Source: Diaporthe sp. PMI_573
Lineage: Eukaryota; Ascomycota; Sordariomycetes; Diaporthales; Diaporthaceae
DNA: 64,000 bases
Direction: 5' to 3'
NCBI GenBank assembly: GCA_021399435.1
Contig: JAJTUP010000005.1
Location: 1,674,001-1,738,000, forward strand
This document shows positions 1 through 10,836 of this stretch, piece after piece. The notes under the pieces were generated by a model, which saw only the letters and a list, made by a program, of their open reading frames with translations, was not told the origin of the DNA and did not search any database. The position numbers were made by a program, and so were the translations under genes. Position 1 is the stretch's first letter. The number at the start of each line of letters is the position of its first letter.

Positions 1-1866
1 GGCCGGGCTGGGCGCGACCCCACCAGGTCGAACCCACGAGAAATCTCGCCAAACAGTCGGTCCCACGTGGGGCTGGAGCCGTCAGCTCTGGAACCAAGGC
101 TGCCAGCCCGATTGACATATGAAGGGCCTGATCCCCGGGTCCTAAGATCGGCAAGCGATCTGCATAGTACAACGATATAATATGTATCTAGTGTACGTAG
201 AGGATAGCTAATCCACCCACCTCCTACATAGTACATGGTCCAGAATGTGACACCGCCTGGCGGCTCGGACAGATTTCGCTGGGAGTGTTTTAGTGTTACA
301 CCGCTTAGGGGCATTGCTGCATCCACCTCTACACGTTGGCATCAGTATGTGGGCTCACTGCACGTGTGGTGGTTGGCACCACCACAATACAGTACACCAT
401 GGATTCTCGAACGAGCAGCACCATTTCTGGTCTCAGTCACACGGCCGAATCGTGTACATGACCCTATTCAGGTGTCCACCACCACAGTCGGCAATGATGC
501 TCACGGTCTACGTACGATGAATGTAGTATGCATAGGGACTACACAGCCAGGCTACCAGCCAATCTACAAATGGGTTCCCTGCACTCTGTTGCCAACCTGC
601 TACACTCACGGTAAGTCAAGGAGTCTAGGTAGTGCCTGACTGCACACTGGTCGCCCAAGAGGGAGAGCCGCAAGACCCTTGTGCTCCTCCCGTGTTGTAC
701 TATTGGCTAGGGGCTCCTGCAAGGGGTTCCCACGATCGGGGTGGCGTGACTGTTCCCGACTCGACAGCTGCCTCATCACAGTAGATCAACTGATATCTAC
801 CTGGTAGAAAATAGGTTGCATGCTCCTCAGACCTCTCAGCTTGCACATGGACTCTGCCTTCTGGGTGATTGGTCTCATACTCCGTAGTTGAATTGCCTGA
901 TCCATGAAGTGAATGTGTCTCCGCTCCACATGCGGATTGGAGTAATGTGCTATGGCTGCACAATCACAAGCCTGACAAGGTGTTCGGGACGAACCTCGAG
1001 TTGTTGCGAAACGTGGTCCTGCTCGTAACAAGACGCCGAAAATATTCAGTGCTCCATCCCCCCTCTCATATCTCCGTGGCAAGCCCTCGTCCGAATTCGC
1101 TCGGCCTGTCCCCAGCTACCCGCCAATCGCGGTGAACTGATTCCCCCAGACTGCGGAGTTGGATGTGCCCACGACTCGAAAAATCATGTCTTAAAAAGAC
1201 AACCATCACACCATACGACTTGCGCTGAAGTTGGCCAGGCTGAATCTCCTGCCTCCATACGTCATTGTATGATAATCTCGAGCAGGCTTACATGCGAGTC
1301 AGAGGGTAGACAGCTCACATGCGACAGATTGATTTTATAAGAGAGGATCCACACATGTCCAACAGCTTCCCAAGTAATTTGCAATAGAGAACCCAGCAAA
1401 AGACCAGGCGGACCAGCCGAACTAGACCGGCCATGCTCCCTGCGAATATCGATAATTTATAATGCTTTTTAGTAATATTTGAATTCCGGGTCTTGTATCC
1501 ATACCTATCAGTGTAGCCGATTACAGCGTCAAAGATTCAGCCAAGCAGCCACCAAGCCCAGTTGTAGAGTCACTGAGGACTGCGTTGCCACGTTCATCCC
1601 AATACAATGACGAAGTTTTTAGCGAATGTAATTGCAAACCTGCTTCTAGAGAAACATCTCAGCTCCGCATGCAACCGAAAATATTGCTTGTCATGGCCTA
1701 TGTCTGACACGGTAGGACTGGATTATCAGCGGATGGTTGCAGCTGACTAGTTCGATGACGTTCATGAATATTTGAGACTACCATATGGAATATTTACAAC
1801 GTATTGTATGATGTCGGTCCCCAACATCTATGTCTCGCGGAATATCGGATGAGACATCGATGTCAG
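1..1866. other. gene-poor stretch at window start
   Basis: No convincing gene is seen. Open frames of up to about 130 codons occur between 235 and 1135 on both strands, but they overlap one another, carry no recognisable domain or signal peptide and have no plausible splice partners. From about 1360 to 1860 the DNA is richer in A and T. A gene running in from the left edge cannot be excluded. Confidence 0.5.
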
Positions 1867-2979
1867 CTATGTCGCTTCCATGGCCGCAGATCCATGAATA
1901 TCGTCACCGAACATGCGCTTAGCCTGTTGGGGAGTTACGCCTGATGCTGCCGCGGTGGCCTTTCTAATTTCGTCCATGGTGCTACTTAAATCCGCACCGT
2001 TTAGTGGCTCAGCTGGACGTGTCCATCCCACCTCAGTTGGCAGACGTTCCTTTTCTGCGGTCGTGTTAGAAAGGAATAAGACTAGCCGTACGTCCAGATC
2101 GCCACAGATGGTCTTTTGGTTGGCATTTGCAGGGCAGACACAAATCTCGGTGGCGAGCGATGAAGGACGAGCACTTCACTTACCAAAGAGATACTCTACC
2201 ACCGTCCTGTTTGCCGTGCGCGTTGTCTTATTTCCCAGCACAATAAGATAGGCTGCTGACTCGCCAACACTGAACTGCTCACCGATCTTCGTGAAGCCGA
2301 AGCTTGGGTTCGTCGTGATTGACGTGTTTACTCGCGCCAGCCTTGCTTTTGCGGCTTGTTGGACATCGATCGTGTCCTGCCAGTTGGAGCGGGTCTCGTT
2401 GAAGATAGTGCCGTTGAAAGCAATATTGTCGCCAAACGCAGCATCCTGGCGACTGAGGCTTGCGTCATGTTCGAGAATGTTATGGCGAGCAAGATGGTCA
2501 AGATTGAACGAATTCGTCACGTTGCCGGTCGGATTCGTGCGTACAGCCGCCTTGAACAACAATTTACCGAACTCGGGAGGAATGTTCAGTGCTGTATCTA
2601 GAGCCTTCGCTGTAGTGTTCTCGTCAATGTTTTGTCCATTGCGAGGCAAGAAACCTTGGTTTGCCTACAGCATTCAGAGTCAGCTGTCAAAGAACCAAAG
2701 AAGTAGCTTTATGCCGGTATCGCGAGGAGTAAGCCACAAGGTCGCTATAGCCCAGTTTAAAACCTGCAGCCCGTAAAGTCTTTTGTTGTGTAGGCTAGAG
2801 ATGGGGCATGTTTGTTCTTGAAGGAGTAAAGATTGTATGCAAAAGATGTTTACCAAGGCATTCAGCATAGGGCAAGGACCGCGTATGTCACCAGGTCCAG
2901 CCGGTACAAACTGATCAGGGGTCTGAGAAAATGCCTTCTCAGCAACGAGTGTAAAGATAAAGAGGAAACCGGCCCTCAT
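1867..2979 (-). CDS. secreted heme-thiolate peroxidase (chloroperoxidase/peroxygenase family)
   Basis: Three exons are deduced: 2979-2854, 2664-2184 and 2054-1867 (264 aa). Introns of 189 and 129 nt have donors GTAAAC and GTAAGT; a CTAACAC branch site precedes the second acceptor. The protein starts with a signal peptide (about residues 1-18). The heme-ligand motif PCP follows, with its cysteine at about residue 36, split from ANQGFLPRNG by intron 1. An EHD-x-S motif lies at about 107-111 (acid-base and metal-binding side of the heme pocket). VEYLFEKERLPTEVGW spans the second splice site. This is the length and motif order of short heme-thiolate peroxidases, secreted enzymes that use H2O2 to halogenate, peroxidise or oxygenate organic substrates. 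Several N-glycosylation sequons are present. The ATG at 2979 is chosen because it opens the signal peptide. Substrate is unknown. The fold assignment is firm; halogenating versus oxygenating activity is not predictable. Confidence 0.85.
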
Positions 2980-3462
2980 TTTGGTCAAGTATTATCGCAA
3001 GAAGAATTTGGAGACAACGCAAGAAAACCACTTGCACACGGATCAAGACAGATAGGCAGAAGAAACCTAGTCATGGTCCGCCCAGAAGGTGCTTTTGCTT
3101 ATATCCTCAGAGCAGGACATCATCAGTGGGCAGCGATATGCGCGAGCCGCTCAGCCATAAACAGCTGAACACTTGGCGTTGATTGCAAGATGGAATGAAA
3201 CAAACAAGCTTGGACGAAATATAGTGGCCGTGACCACAGCATCCGATGCATCCTGATATTGGCCACCGAAAGGGGCTTGGCATCGACGCGGGAGACGTAT
3301 AAATTTGCCAAGAATGGCAACCCATCCATGAAACGGTTTGCCTCGAGACCAATCGCATGTTTCGATAGATACCTGACAGATAATTGACCGGGCAGCCTCA
3401 AGGAATATGTCTATTGTCCACGTTTCCAAATCGAGCCGGGCTTCGAGCTCCCAGTCATTCCT

Positions 3463-3478
3463 GGCTACCTAGGTAGCC
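3463..3478. repeat. 16-bp perfect palindrome centred on CCTAGG
   Basis: GGCTACCTAGGTAGCC is its own reverse complement. The same core recurs at several intergenic places in the window. Confidence 0.85.
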
Positions 3479-4586
3479 CTCTTTTATTACACAAGTTTGG
3501 AAGGACCCAAAGGCAGTGGCCTTCAGGTTTCACACGGTTGTTGTGCAACACCTTGACAGTCAAAAGCAATAAATGTCCCAGAGAATGTACAAATGGACTT
3601 TCTTCATGGTTCTGTTCTTAAACATTATAACACACATGCAAGGTGACAAACGCTGGCGGTAGATGTTCCATGACTAACATAGGCGCAGGCAATGGTATGT
3701 ACGGCCGAAGCCTCAAACTATTTAAAGTTAACCTTTTCTGACAAACAGATAGTCTACCCCAGGGTAGGTAGTAGTCTTCTCATGCAATGGCAGAGACATG
3801 AGGTCCGGCCACAATGTCGATTGTGGACACCCCGCCTCCAGCCGTATCATGGACTAGCAGATGCACATGAATAGAGCGATCTGGGAATCGAAGAGGAGGA
3901 CACAATACCAAATGTCAAGGATTTGTGGTACTTCCTAGTGCCATCATTCAACCCGCATAAGTTGGATCCGCTTCATACCCGCGCACTGAGGAATGAGAAA
4001 TTTATGATCCCACACCGTGATAAAGAAGATCCAATTACATGAACGTATTCATAATTTTACCTTGTCTTTCATAGTCATTGGATTTGAGAGCCAACATTGA
4101 GAGACAAGATAAATGTCGAAAAGGTGACTGAAGGCGAGGGGCATGTCTAGAAGGAGGTTGGCAAAGCAGCTCTCGGCATCTGATAATTCCGTCAACCTAA
4201 TGTCTGTGGACCAAATGATGTTGAGAAGACCCAGAGACTTTTGGTACCAACTTCACCAACATAAAATCCATTTTCCTGGCTCGTCGCTTGATTATGCATT
4301 CTTAGCCCAACCTCACCAGAATTACCGCGTCTCACTAGAGACCCTGATCTCACGTGAGATATTAGATCGTTTCTAGTGAGCCATCTGCAGTCCGGACTTG
4401 CGTACTTCGTCCACGATCCAGCCATTAACCCTGCTGGAATCATACAAGCAAGCGCGATCCGAGCAATCCGCATCTTGGCATAAGCGATAGTGACATCACC
4501 CCGCTCGCCGTCGTCTGCACGGACATGTCTAGAGAAGCTAAGACACTCATTTCGGTGCTGAACCAATGGATATGCAGTCTGAGTTG

Positions 4587-4593
4587 TATAAAT
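4587..4593 (+). promoter_or_regulatory. TATA box of the O-methyltransferase gene
   Basis: TATAAAT lies 134 bp upstream of the proposed ATG at 4727. Position and sequence fit a fungal core promoter; it is inferred, not demonstrated. Confidence 0.45.
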
Positions 4594-4726
4594 TGGATTA
4601 AAATTCGCGGGAGAAAACGCAGTTATTCCAAGAAAAAGCCCATCATTTTCTCATCACACTTGCCAATACCGATCATTGATTTGTTCCCATGTGGTGATCA
4701 CCCAAGCTTTTTTCGACTATCAAGAT

Positions 4727-6038
4727 ATGTCTTATGTAACAGGTACTAGCACCCATGATGTCTCCCGAGAGATACAAGCTCTTCAGGAGGACATCCATAA
4801 TCTCTCGCGTGTCGACAACGGCGATGATCAAACTCAAAGACAAGCACTCCTCAGCTCAGCTCGCAAGCTAGTCAACGCACTGGAAACACCGGGGCATGTG
4901 GTTGCTCGAATGAGTTGGGACGAACCAACCACGTCGGGGGCTTTGCGGATCCTGATAGACCTCAACATATTCAAGCTGATGGTAGAAGGCCGGGCCACGG
5001 TTCCTAAGCAGGCGCGCCAGCTTGCCGAGATGAGTGGAGCTGACCTGGTTCTGGTTCAACGGCTTTTAAAGCGCGTGGCCTCGTCATCTCCACCACTGGT
5101 CGAGGAGACTGGACCAGACGAGTATATACCTAACAAATGGACCCGAGCTTTCGCAGATGAAGTGAATACTGGCGCCTTCACTGATGTGTATGTACAAAAG
5201 CACCCCAGAACTTGTGAACGCTGAGATAGCCCGTCGTTCTCAGTGGTCCTGTGACAGCGGACGATTGACCTATAGACACAGCTACGACGGATGGACATCA
5301 GCATGCTCAAAGGTCATAGAGTTCATGAGGAAGACAAATTACAGGAATCCGATCAGCAAGGACAACACAGTATGGCAGTTCGGCGCAGGTATCGATCTGC
5401 CGTACTTCACCTGGATGGAAACGCAAGATGACCGACAGCGTGCCTTTGCCAATCACATGAAGTTCAAATCGTCCCATCAGAACTGGTACGACACGGTCAC
5501 TCTCAGCGAGATCTTTCCAGCGGACTTCGACCCTCGAGAAGTGCTAATGGTCGACGTCGGTGGCAACGCAGGCCATGATATTCTCGGGTTTCACCGAACA
5601 CACCCAAAGCAGCCTGGACGACTGATTCTGCAAGATCTGCCAGGCCAGATCCAGCTTCTCGATACACGGGCGCTTGCCCCTGTTGAGCCGATGTGCCATG
5701 ATTTCTTTACTCCTCAGCCTATCAAGGGTGCCAAGGCGTACTATTTGAAGATGGTCCTGCATGACTGGCCGGACATCCAGTGCAGAGAGATTTTAAACAA
5801 CTTGAAACCAGCTCTTACTCCCGGAAGCAAGATCCTGATCAATGAGATCGTGGTTCTAGACCAGGGCGCAGACTCATTTTCGACAAGTGTCGATATGCTC
5901 ATGATGATCTTCCACTCCTCGTGGGAAAGACAAGAGAAACAATGGCGGGAGCTGATTGAGAGTGTTGGGTTGAAGGTGACCCGGATCTGGCCGTGCGGAG
6001 GCGCGCCGGAGAAGCTGATCGAGGTTGAGCTAGCCTGA
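4727..6038 (+). CDS. SAM-dependent class II O-methyltransferase
   Basis: Two exons, 4727-5187 and 5276-6038, joined across an 88-nt intron (GTATGT...CTATAG), give 407 aa, the normal size for fungal COMT-type methyltransferases. The N-terminal half is a helical dimerisation and winged-helix region. The SAM-binding glycine motif reads VDVGGNAGHD, followed by LILQDLP, which carries the acidic residue expected to hold the ribose. The catalytic base is the His of LKMVLHDWPD. The family transfers methyl from SAM to phenolic or enolic hydroxyls, often in secondary metabolism. The ATG at 4727 is the first in frame after the TATA box. An alternative acceptor eight bases downstream of the one chosen (GACACAG) would keep the frame wrong or shift two residues, so the junction could move slightly. 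No polyketide or peptide synthase lies in the window, so the substrate is unknown. The neighbour is a divergent heme-thiolate peroxidase. Confidence 0.85.
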
Positions 6039-6285
6039 TTGGTGACCCTGGATATAAGTGCGAAGACGTGGTTCCGAACGATGCAAAGTCTGATAACAAA
6101 GTGCTGTGCAAGTTTAGAAAAAGGGATTCGTTCTTTTGGCTTCTTGAAAAAGTGCATGCATTATTTTTATGCGTTAGCTCTAATGGCAATTAATTCTAAG
6201 ACAACAGACGTTACGTAAAGTCGTATTCTCTTTGCGCAGCCAATGACTGCCATCTAATTAGACGTGCCGCAGAATCAAGAGCACT

Positions 6286-6960
6286 TCATTTGCCGGCTCT
6301 CCAGTACTGCTCACCCCATCGTCGAAACATCTCGCCGAAGAGCAAATGAAGTGCGAGTTTGCCCTCTGTGTTCGGCGATAGCGTAAGTCCTCCTGTCTCG
6401 CGTGCCAGCCTTGTCATGTCCCACCCTCTGGTGCGTCGTCCCGCAGCCATTGCGTCTTCCCCGGGGTCCACGAAGGGGTCTGCCACAGAGATGACCTCGA
6501 ACCGCTCAGTTCTCCGACTGCTGCCTTGCTGGGGCGACGTGGTCGGTTGCGTCGAGTCCGTCAGGATCGAATTGATTCGGATACCATTGCCCTTGTAAGC
6601 CTGGCACAGGGAGGCCGGGTCGCCTCTACACGGGACCTCATCAGTTCCCACAAGCAGGATCTCCAGCTCTGTGCATTCTGCGGCGTTGCGCTTGACCAGC
6701 CTCGAGGCGGCGTCGAGGACGTCGCACCAGTCCTCACAGTCCTCGCGGATGCACTGCTCTGCTAACTTTGGGCTGTTGGACTGCAGGAGGCGCCGCCCGG
6801 AGAAGTTGACGGTCATTATACACCCGCGCCCTTGCACGTCCCGCAGATAATCGAGGACTCCGGAACAAATCGCAAGGCTCTTCATTGTTCTATCTTGAGA
6901 GACCGGGCTGAGTCCGAGGCAAATGACGATTGCTGCTCTTGGCAGACTTGGGTCTTCCAT
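6286..6960 (-). CDS. uncharacterised protein with a von Willebrand A-like fold
   Basis: A single frame of 224 aa from the ATG at 6960. I recognise a VWA-like order of secondary structure. A first strand (AAIVICLGLSP, about residues 9-19) is followed by a helix with DRTMKSLAICSGVLDYL. Then come a strand (GCIMTVNFSG), another strand (LEILLVGTDEVP), a strand reading IRINSILTD, and a late helix with LARETGGLTL. The canonical metal-site motif DxSxS is not present: the equivalent position reads LGLSPVS, so divalent-cation binding is probably lost. The frame stays open upstream of the ATG for about 37 codons to a TAA near 7072, and a different frame is open to an ATG at 7204, so an upstream exon is possible. 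No precise family was identified; partner-binding is the usual role of such folds, and that is inference. Confidence 0.5.
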   Translation of the reverse strand: MEDPSLPRAAIVICLGLSPVSQDRTMKSLAICSGVLDYLRDVQGRGCIMTVNFSGRRLLQSNSPKLAEQCIREDCEDWCDVLDAASRLVKRNAAECTELEILLVGTDEVPCRGDPASLCQAYKGNGIRINSILTDSTQPTTSPQQGSSRRTERFEVISVADPFVDPGEDAMAAGRRTRGWDMTRLARETGGLTLSPNTEGKLALHLLFGEMFRRWGEQYWRAGK

Positions 6961-9078
6961 CTTGGCTCGTGGAGACGATCCCGAATGCTCGGTATCGGCG
7001 CGCCGACTTGACCGGGGTTTGTACGATATGTGTCGAAAGGCGGCGACCCCCTTGTGTTAACTTCTGTAGAACTGACGAGTGGACGAGTTCAAAAATGAGG
7101 CTATTCATCGGCTTGCACAGGGTATAGGATGCGCGAATCGATTTACTGGCGGGTAGGTGTCTGAACAACGCCGCCCGGAGCTCCTCGCGATCCAACGGGA
7201 GCATCTCACAATCACGAGGAGACAGGTATACTTACACCACGCAGCCACCGAAGTCTCGGTACCGATTGCCAAACGCGATTATGCACGCAATGTGAGAGTC
7301 TCCATCGGCTTTCAAGGGTCACCTCGCATGTCTCAGGTCCGCCTAATGTTGAAGCTGGTCTTGAAACAAACGAAACCGCTCGGCTAAGCTTTCCCTGTCA
7401 ATTGCTTGATGGTAGGTGGTGCCTGTTCGAACAACTCGATTGGACAATTTTCAGTGCCGCCCATATCCCCCCCCCCCAAATGGTAGAGATTTAGAGCCTT
7501 TTTTCTTCTTCAGATTTAAAATCAATTTGACGCCCATCGTCGAGCCGCCGGCATCATGATTAGAAACGTTGAATGCTCTGATACTGTAGCACGAGCTAGA
7601 CAACAGATATCAACGATCCTTTGACAGCTATCGGAGCCTGAGTGGCATTTGACAAAATTTGACCGTTTCAGGCACCGTGGTCCAGCCCCCTTAAAATGTA
7701 GCAACCTTGGGCAGGGGCGAGAGATTCCTGCGAGGTATTCCTCTGAAGGACCAGCTGACCGCTACGGTTTTTGCTGCCGGTTGTCCTCCGCGGAGGCGAT
7801 CTGTGCGGAGTTTGAAGTGGCAATAAGTATGTATGCACTTCCTTCCAGTCTTTTGCAATGTTATTTATTACAATGGCCAACCAATCCAAGCTTCACCGAT
7901 ATTGCAGCTCTTTCCACACTGCCAACTCAATAGAGCCGGGAATCCAAGAGAATGCCATTCGTGTTGACTAGCCTTGTGACTACTTAACGAGTCTACAATG
8001 GATTGAGACTGGTGCATGTGTAATGTTCGCCACGGACCTTCCACATCCTTCTCTGATTCAGGTCGCTGTAGCCCTGCTTTGAGTCTTGAGGGGCGCCGCG
8101 TGAGGCGCAGTAATAAAAGACACCGGCTGCGTGTAGTCGCAACACAACGTTGAAGTCCACCAATGGGCTTCATGGGAAAGTGACTCTGGACAAGGGACTA
8201 CACTGATTTAATTAGGTTTTTGAACTGGACGAGAACGGGCCTCAAGCCTAGGATCTCAACCCCCCCCCCCCCGGCTGGAATTTATACGAATAAGAAAGGA
8301 AACAAGAATGGGGAACCCCGAAATTACTACCTGGGAAGGAGGACTTTGCATTTATGTGGGCAAAAGATCCCTCAACGGACAATTCCAAGAACACTAGTAC
8401 AAGATCTCAGTCGTCGTCTGGAACCTCGTCAATCAGCATCGTTTTGTGGCCAAATCGCAGACCCCGGTCCTGTGGTGGCATGACCATCGGATGGAATTAG
8501 CCACCTAATCCGTGAAGCATTCACTCCCGCAGCAACTACGGCACTTCACACATGTATATGTATATATGTTTCTACTGGCCACGGTCTTCTCACAAAAGGC
8601 AGGGCGTCGGGGGAAACCTTTACACGGGCATATGCTGCTGCCTCAGAGTATCCTGATCCTACCTGAAGTTGTCGGGGCCTGAGGTTCAGGTTCAGGCCGA
8701 GGTTGGCCGGCTCATATGTGCAAGACACTACATCTCGTGCTCTTTGACCCATGATGAAAGATTCAATTTCTTAGGACGGCTGCCTCGCAGGCGCTTCCTC
8801 ACGTTGTGAGCAATTCATCCCAACGTGTCCGTCTATGGCGACCACGCCACGATCCCGCCCCATGGGTATATGTTTCCTTTTACTTCATCGAAATCGTCCC
8901 GCGCACTCCATCCGACCAGCCTGATGGAGCAATGATCACCGAAAGCCCCATGTGCCTGCGCAGTTGAGCGCCTTCCCCAACCCTTGGAAATCCGACGTTC
9001 GCGCGGACAAGGTGGTCTCTCGCTCCACCCCAGCATCGCGCCGCCCTCAACCACCCCTCGGCTTGTGAGATCAAGCCT
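6961..9078. other. intergenic region, no supported gene
   Basis: Only short overlapping frames with no domain are seen. Low-complexity tracts include a poly-C run near 7469-7477 and thirteen C at 8260-8272. The part nearest 9078 is downstream of FIP1 and is likely to contain its 3' untranslated region. Confidence 0.5.
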
Positions 9079-10280
9079 CTAGTAACGCTGCCGACCCCCA
9101 CGGCCGCGATTGAAGCCCCCACGGTTGCCCCCGCCGCCCATGCCACCTTGATCATAACCAAACCCTGGGCCTTGATTGGCACCAAAGTTGCCACCACCAA
9201 AGCCCTGTGGCTGACCGCCTTGGCCCTGTTGGCCGCCGGCATTCTGCATGCCGGCAAACATTGCGCCCATGGCGGACGGATCCATCTGGCTGGGATCCAT
9301 GCCGCCACCAGCCATCATCTGCTGCATCATCTGTTGCATCTCGGGCGGCATTCCGTCCATGCCTGGCATGCCGCCAGGAGGCCCTCCCTGGCCCGAAGCG
9401 CCCTGGCCACCACCTGCGGCGCCAGGCATCATGCCCGGCATCCCCCCCATGCCCATCATCATCATGTTCTGCATGTCCTCCATCATCTTCTTGTTGTTAG
9501 CAGCGATGGTGTCGGAATTGAACTCCTGCCTCATGGCCCCTTGCTTGGAGGCGTAGAGCGCCCAGGTGAACTCATCGAAACCATAGTTGAAATAATCGGA
9601 CAGATCGGTGCCGGGCCTCCGCCATGGCTTGTCGTGCTCGGCCAGGTCCTCGTCGATATTGACCTGCGTGAGAGGCTTGCCGGTGGGCTTGTGGGTGGGG
9701 ACGGCATTGAGGTCAAGGGTGGAGGTCCTGACAGCGGGAAGGTCGGCGCCGCTGGGTTGTTTCCGGGCGGTAGGGGAATCTGGTTTCTTGGGAGGGGCTT
9801 TGGTTGCGGTATCGTTGGATATTGAGCGCTGGGGAATATCCTTGATATTGCTGTATCGGGATTGTCTGGTATATAGGATAGGTAAGATAGAGCACCAGGA
9901 CGGCGGGCTATGCAGGGGAGTGGTTGGTACTGACGATGGTGGCCCTGCTGAGGTTCCGTCCTTCCTTTCTGTGATGATTACCATGCTCTGGAGGGGGGGG
10001 GGGGAGCATTAGCCGGATGCCACAACATTGCGAGGGGTGGAGTGTGTGCTGTTCAGGCTCAAAGCTCACTCACATCATCAGAGGAGTCGTCCTCGTCCAT
10101 GGCGCCACCCTCGTCTTCCTCCTCGCCCTCCTCGAGGTCCTCGTCCGGGTCAGGCTTGGGCTCGGGCTCCGCGGCGGCGTTTGTTGTTGTCGCGGCGCCA
10201 TCTGGCTGGGCTGCAGGGGCTGCAGGGGCTGCAGGCTCCTCAGGCGCATAGAAATCGTCGTCATTGTCGTCAATGTCCAT
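9079..10280 (-). CDS. FIP1: Fip1, pre-mRNA 3'-end cleavage and polyadenylation factor subunit
   Basis: Three exons, 10280-10074, 9987-9935 and 9865-9079, encode 348 aa. Fip1 tethers poly(A) polymerase to the cleavage and polyadenylation factor in the nucleus. The acidic N-terminus starts [16 protein letters not shown] and contains [10 protein letters not shown], the region that in yeast contacts poly(A) polymerase. The Fip1 signature ([20 protein letters not shown], about residues 166-185) follows. A Met/Gly-rich stretch and an RGG-type tail end the protein. The start at 10280 is the first ATG of the conserved N-terminus. Introns are 86 nt (GTGAGT) and 69 nt (GTCAGT...ACCAG). The second has a length divisible by three and no stop in frame, so its retention would insert 23 residues. 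FIP1 is divergent from NUP49, 556 bp away. Confidence 0.95.
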
Positions 10281-10836
10281 GTTGTAAGCTGGTGGTGGAC
10301 TATTTTTCTTGTCGCAAAGTCGAGTCAAAGTGGGAGCTATTTGGCAGGGCGACCGAAGTGTAGATATAGGTAGGAGCTAGTGTTGGTAACCAAACGTGGA
10401 GCTGGTGTGAGGTCAAAGAAGCATGGGCCCCCACCAGCCCACGCGCTACACAGTCCCTACCTACCAAGGTACTTAGGTACCTACCTACCTTGGGAGCTGG
10501 GCTGCAGGGCTGCAGGGGAGTGGTTAACCTGGGACCATTGCAAGGGGTTGGTTGCCCTTGGCAGGCTGGCTGGCACGGACGGGACCGCAACTCCAAAAAT
10601 CAACACGCAAGCGGCGCGACGTGCCGTCCTGGAGCCTCAGCAGCTACTTGATACTAGAGGGACTGCAGTAGAAGCGACCGCATCGCATCACATCGCATCG
10701 CATCGCATCGCATCGAGCCGCGCAGTGTCAACTCATCCGTGTCATTCAATATCCTGCCATACCCGCAAAGGCGCTTGAGGGCAGGCAGAAAGGCGGAGGG
10801 TCTGAAAGGCGGAGGCGTACAGACAAAGGAGGAAGC
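10281..10836. promoter_or_regulatory. shared divergent promoter region of FIP1 and NUP49
   Basis: This 556-bp interval separates two start codons facing away from each other, so both promoters must lie here. It contains a run of imperfect inverted CTACCTACC/AGGTAGGT-type sequence around 10457-10492 and seven pentamer repeats at 10681-10715. No gene is seen. Confidence 0.55.
10681..10715. repeat. CATCG pentanucleotide microsatellite
   Basis: Seven tandem CATCG units with one mismatched copy (CATCA), in the FIP1-NUP49 intergenic region about 120 bp before the NUP49 start. Confidence 0.9.

Larger units (their letters stand above)
2980..4726. other. intergenic region between divergent peroxidase and O-methyltransferase genes
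   Basis: The two genes point away from each other, so this holds both promoters. A GATATAAGC box (about 3097-3105, reverse strand) lies about 120 bp ahead of the peroxidase ATG. A perfect 16-bp palindrome centred on CCTAGG is at 3463-3478. The minus strand is open in all three frames around 3151-3358, without a recognisable product. Nothing else coding is supported. Confidence 0.5.

Noticed and set aside
235..1135. Several overlapping open frames at the left end
   Set aside because: Overlap on both strands, no domain, no splice partners.
1867..6960. Secondary-metabolite cluster
   Set aside because: No polyketide, peptide or terpene synthase and no dedicated regulator within the window's left part.
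9148..9825. Long plus-strand open frame (225 codons)
   Set aside because: Antisense to the Met/Gly-rich part of FIP1; His/Leu-rich composition is a by-product of GC-rich low complexity.
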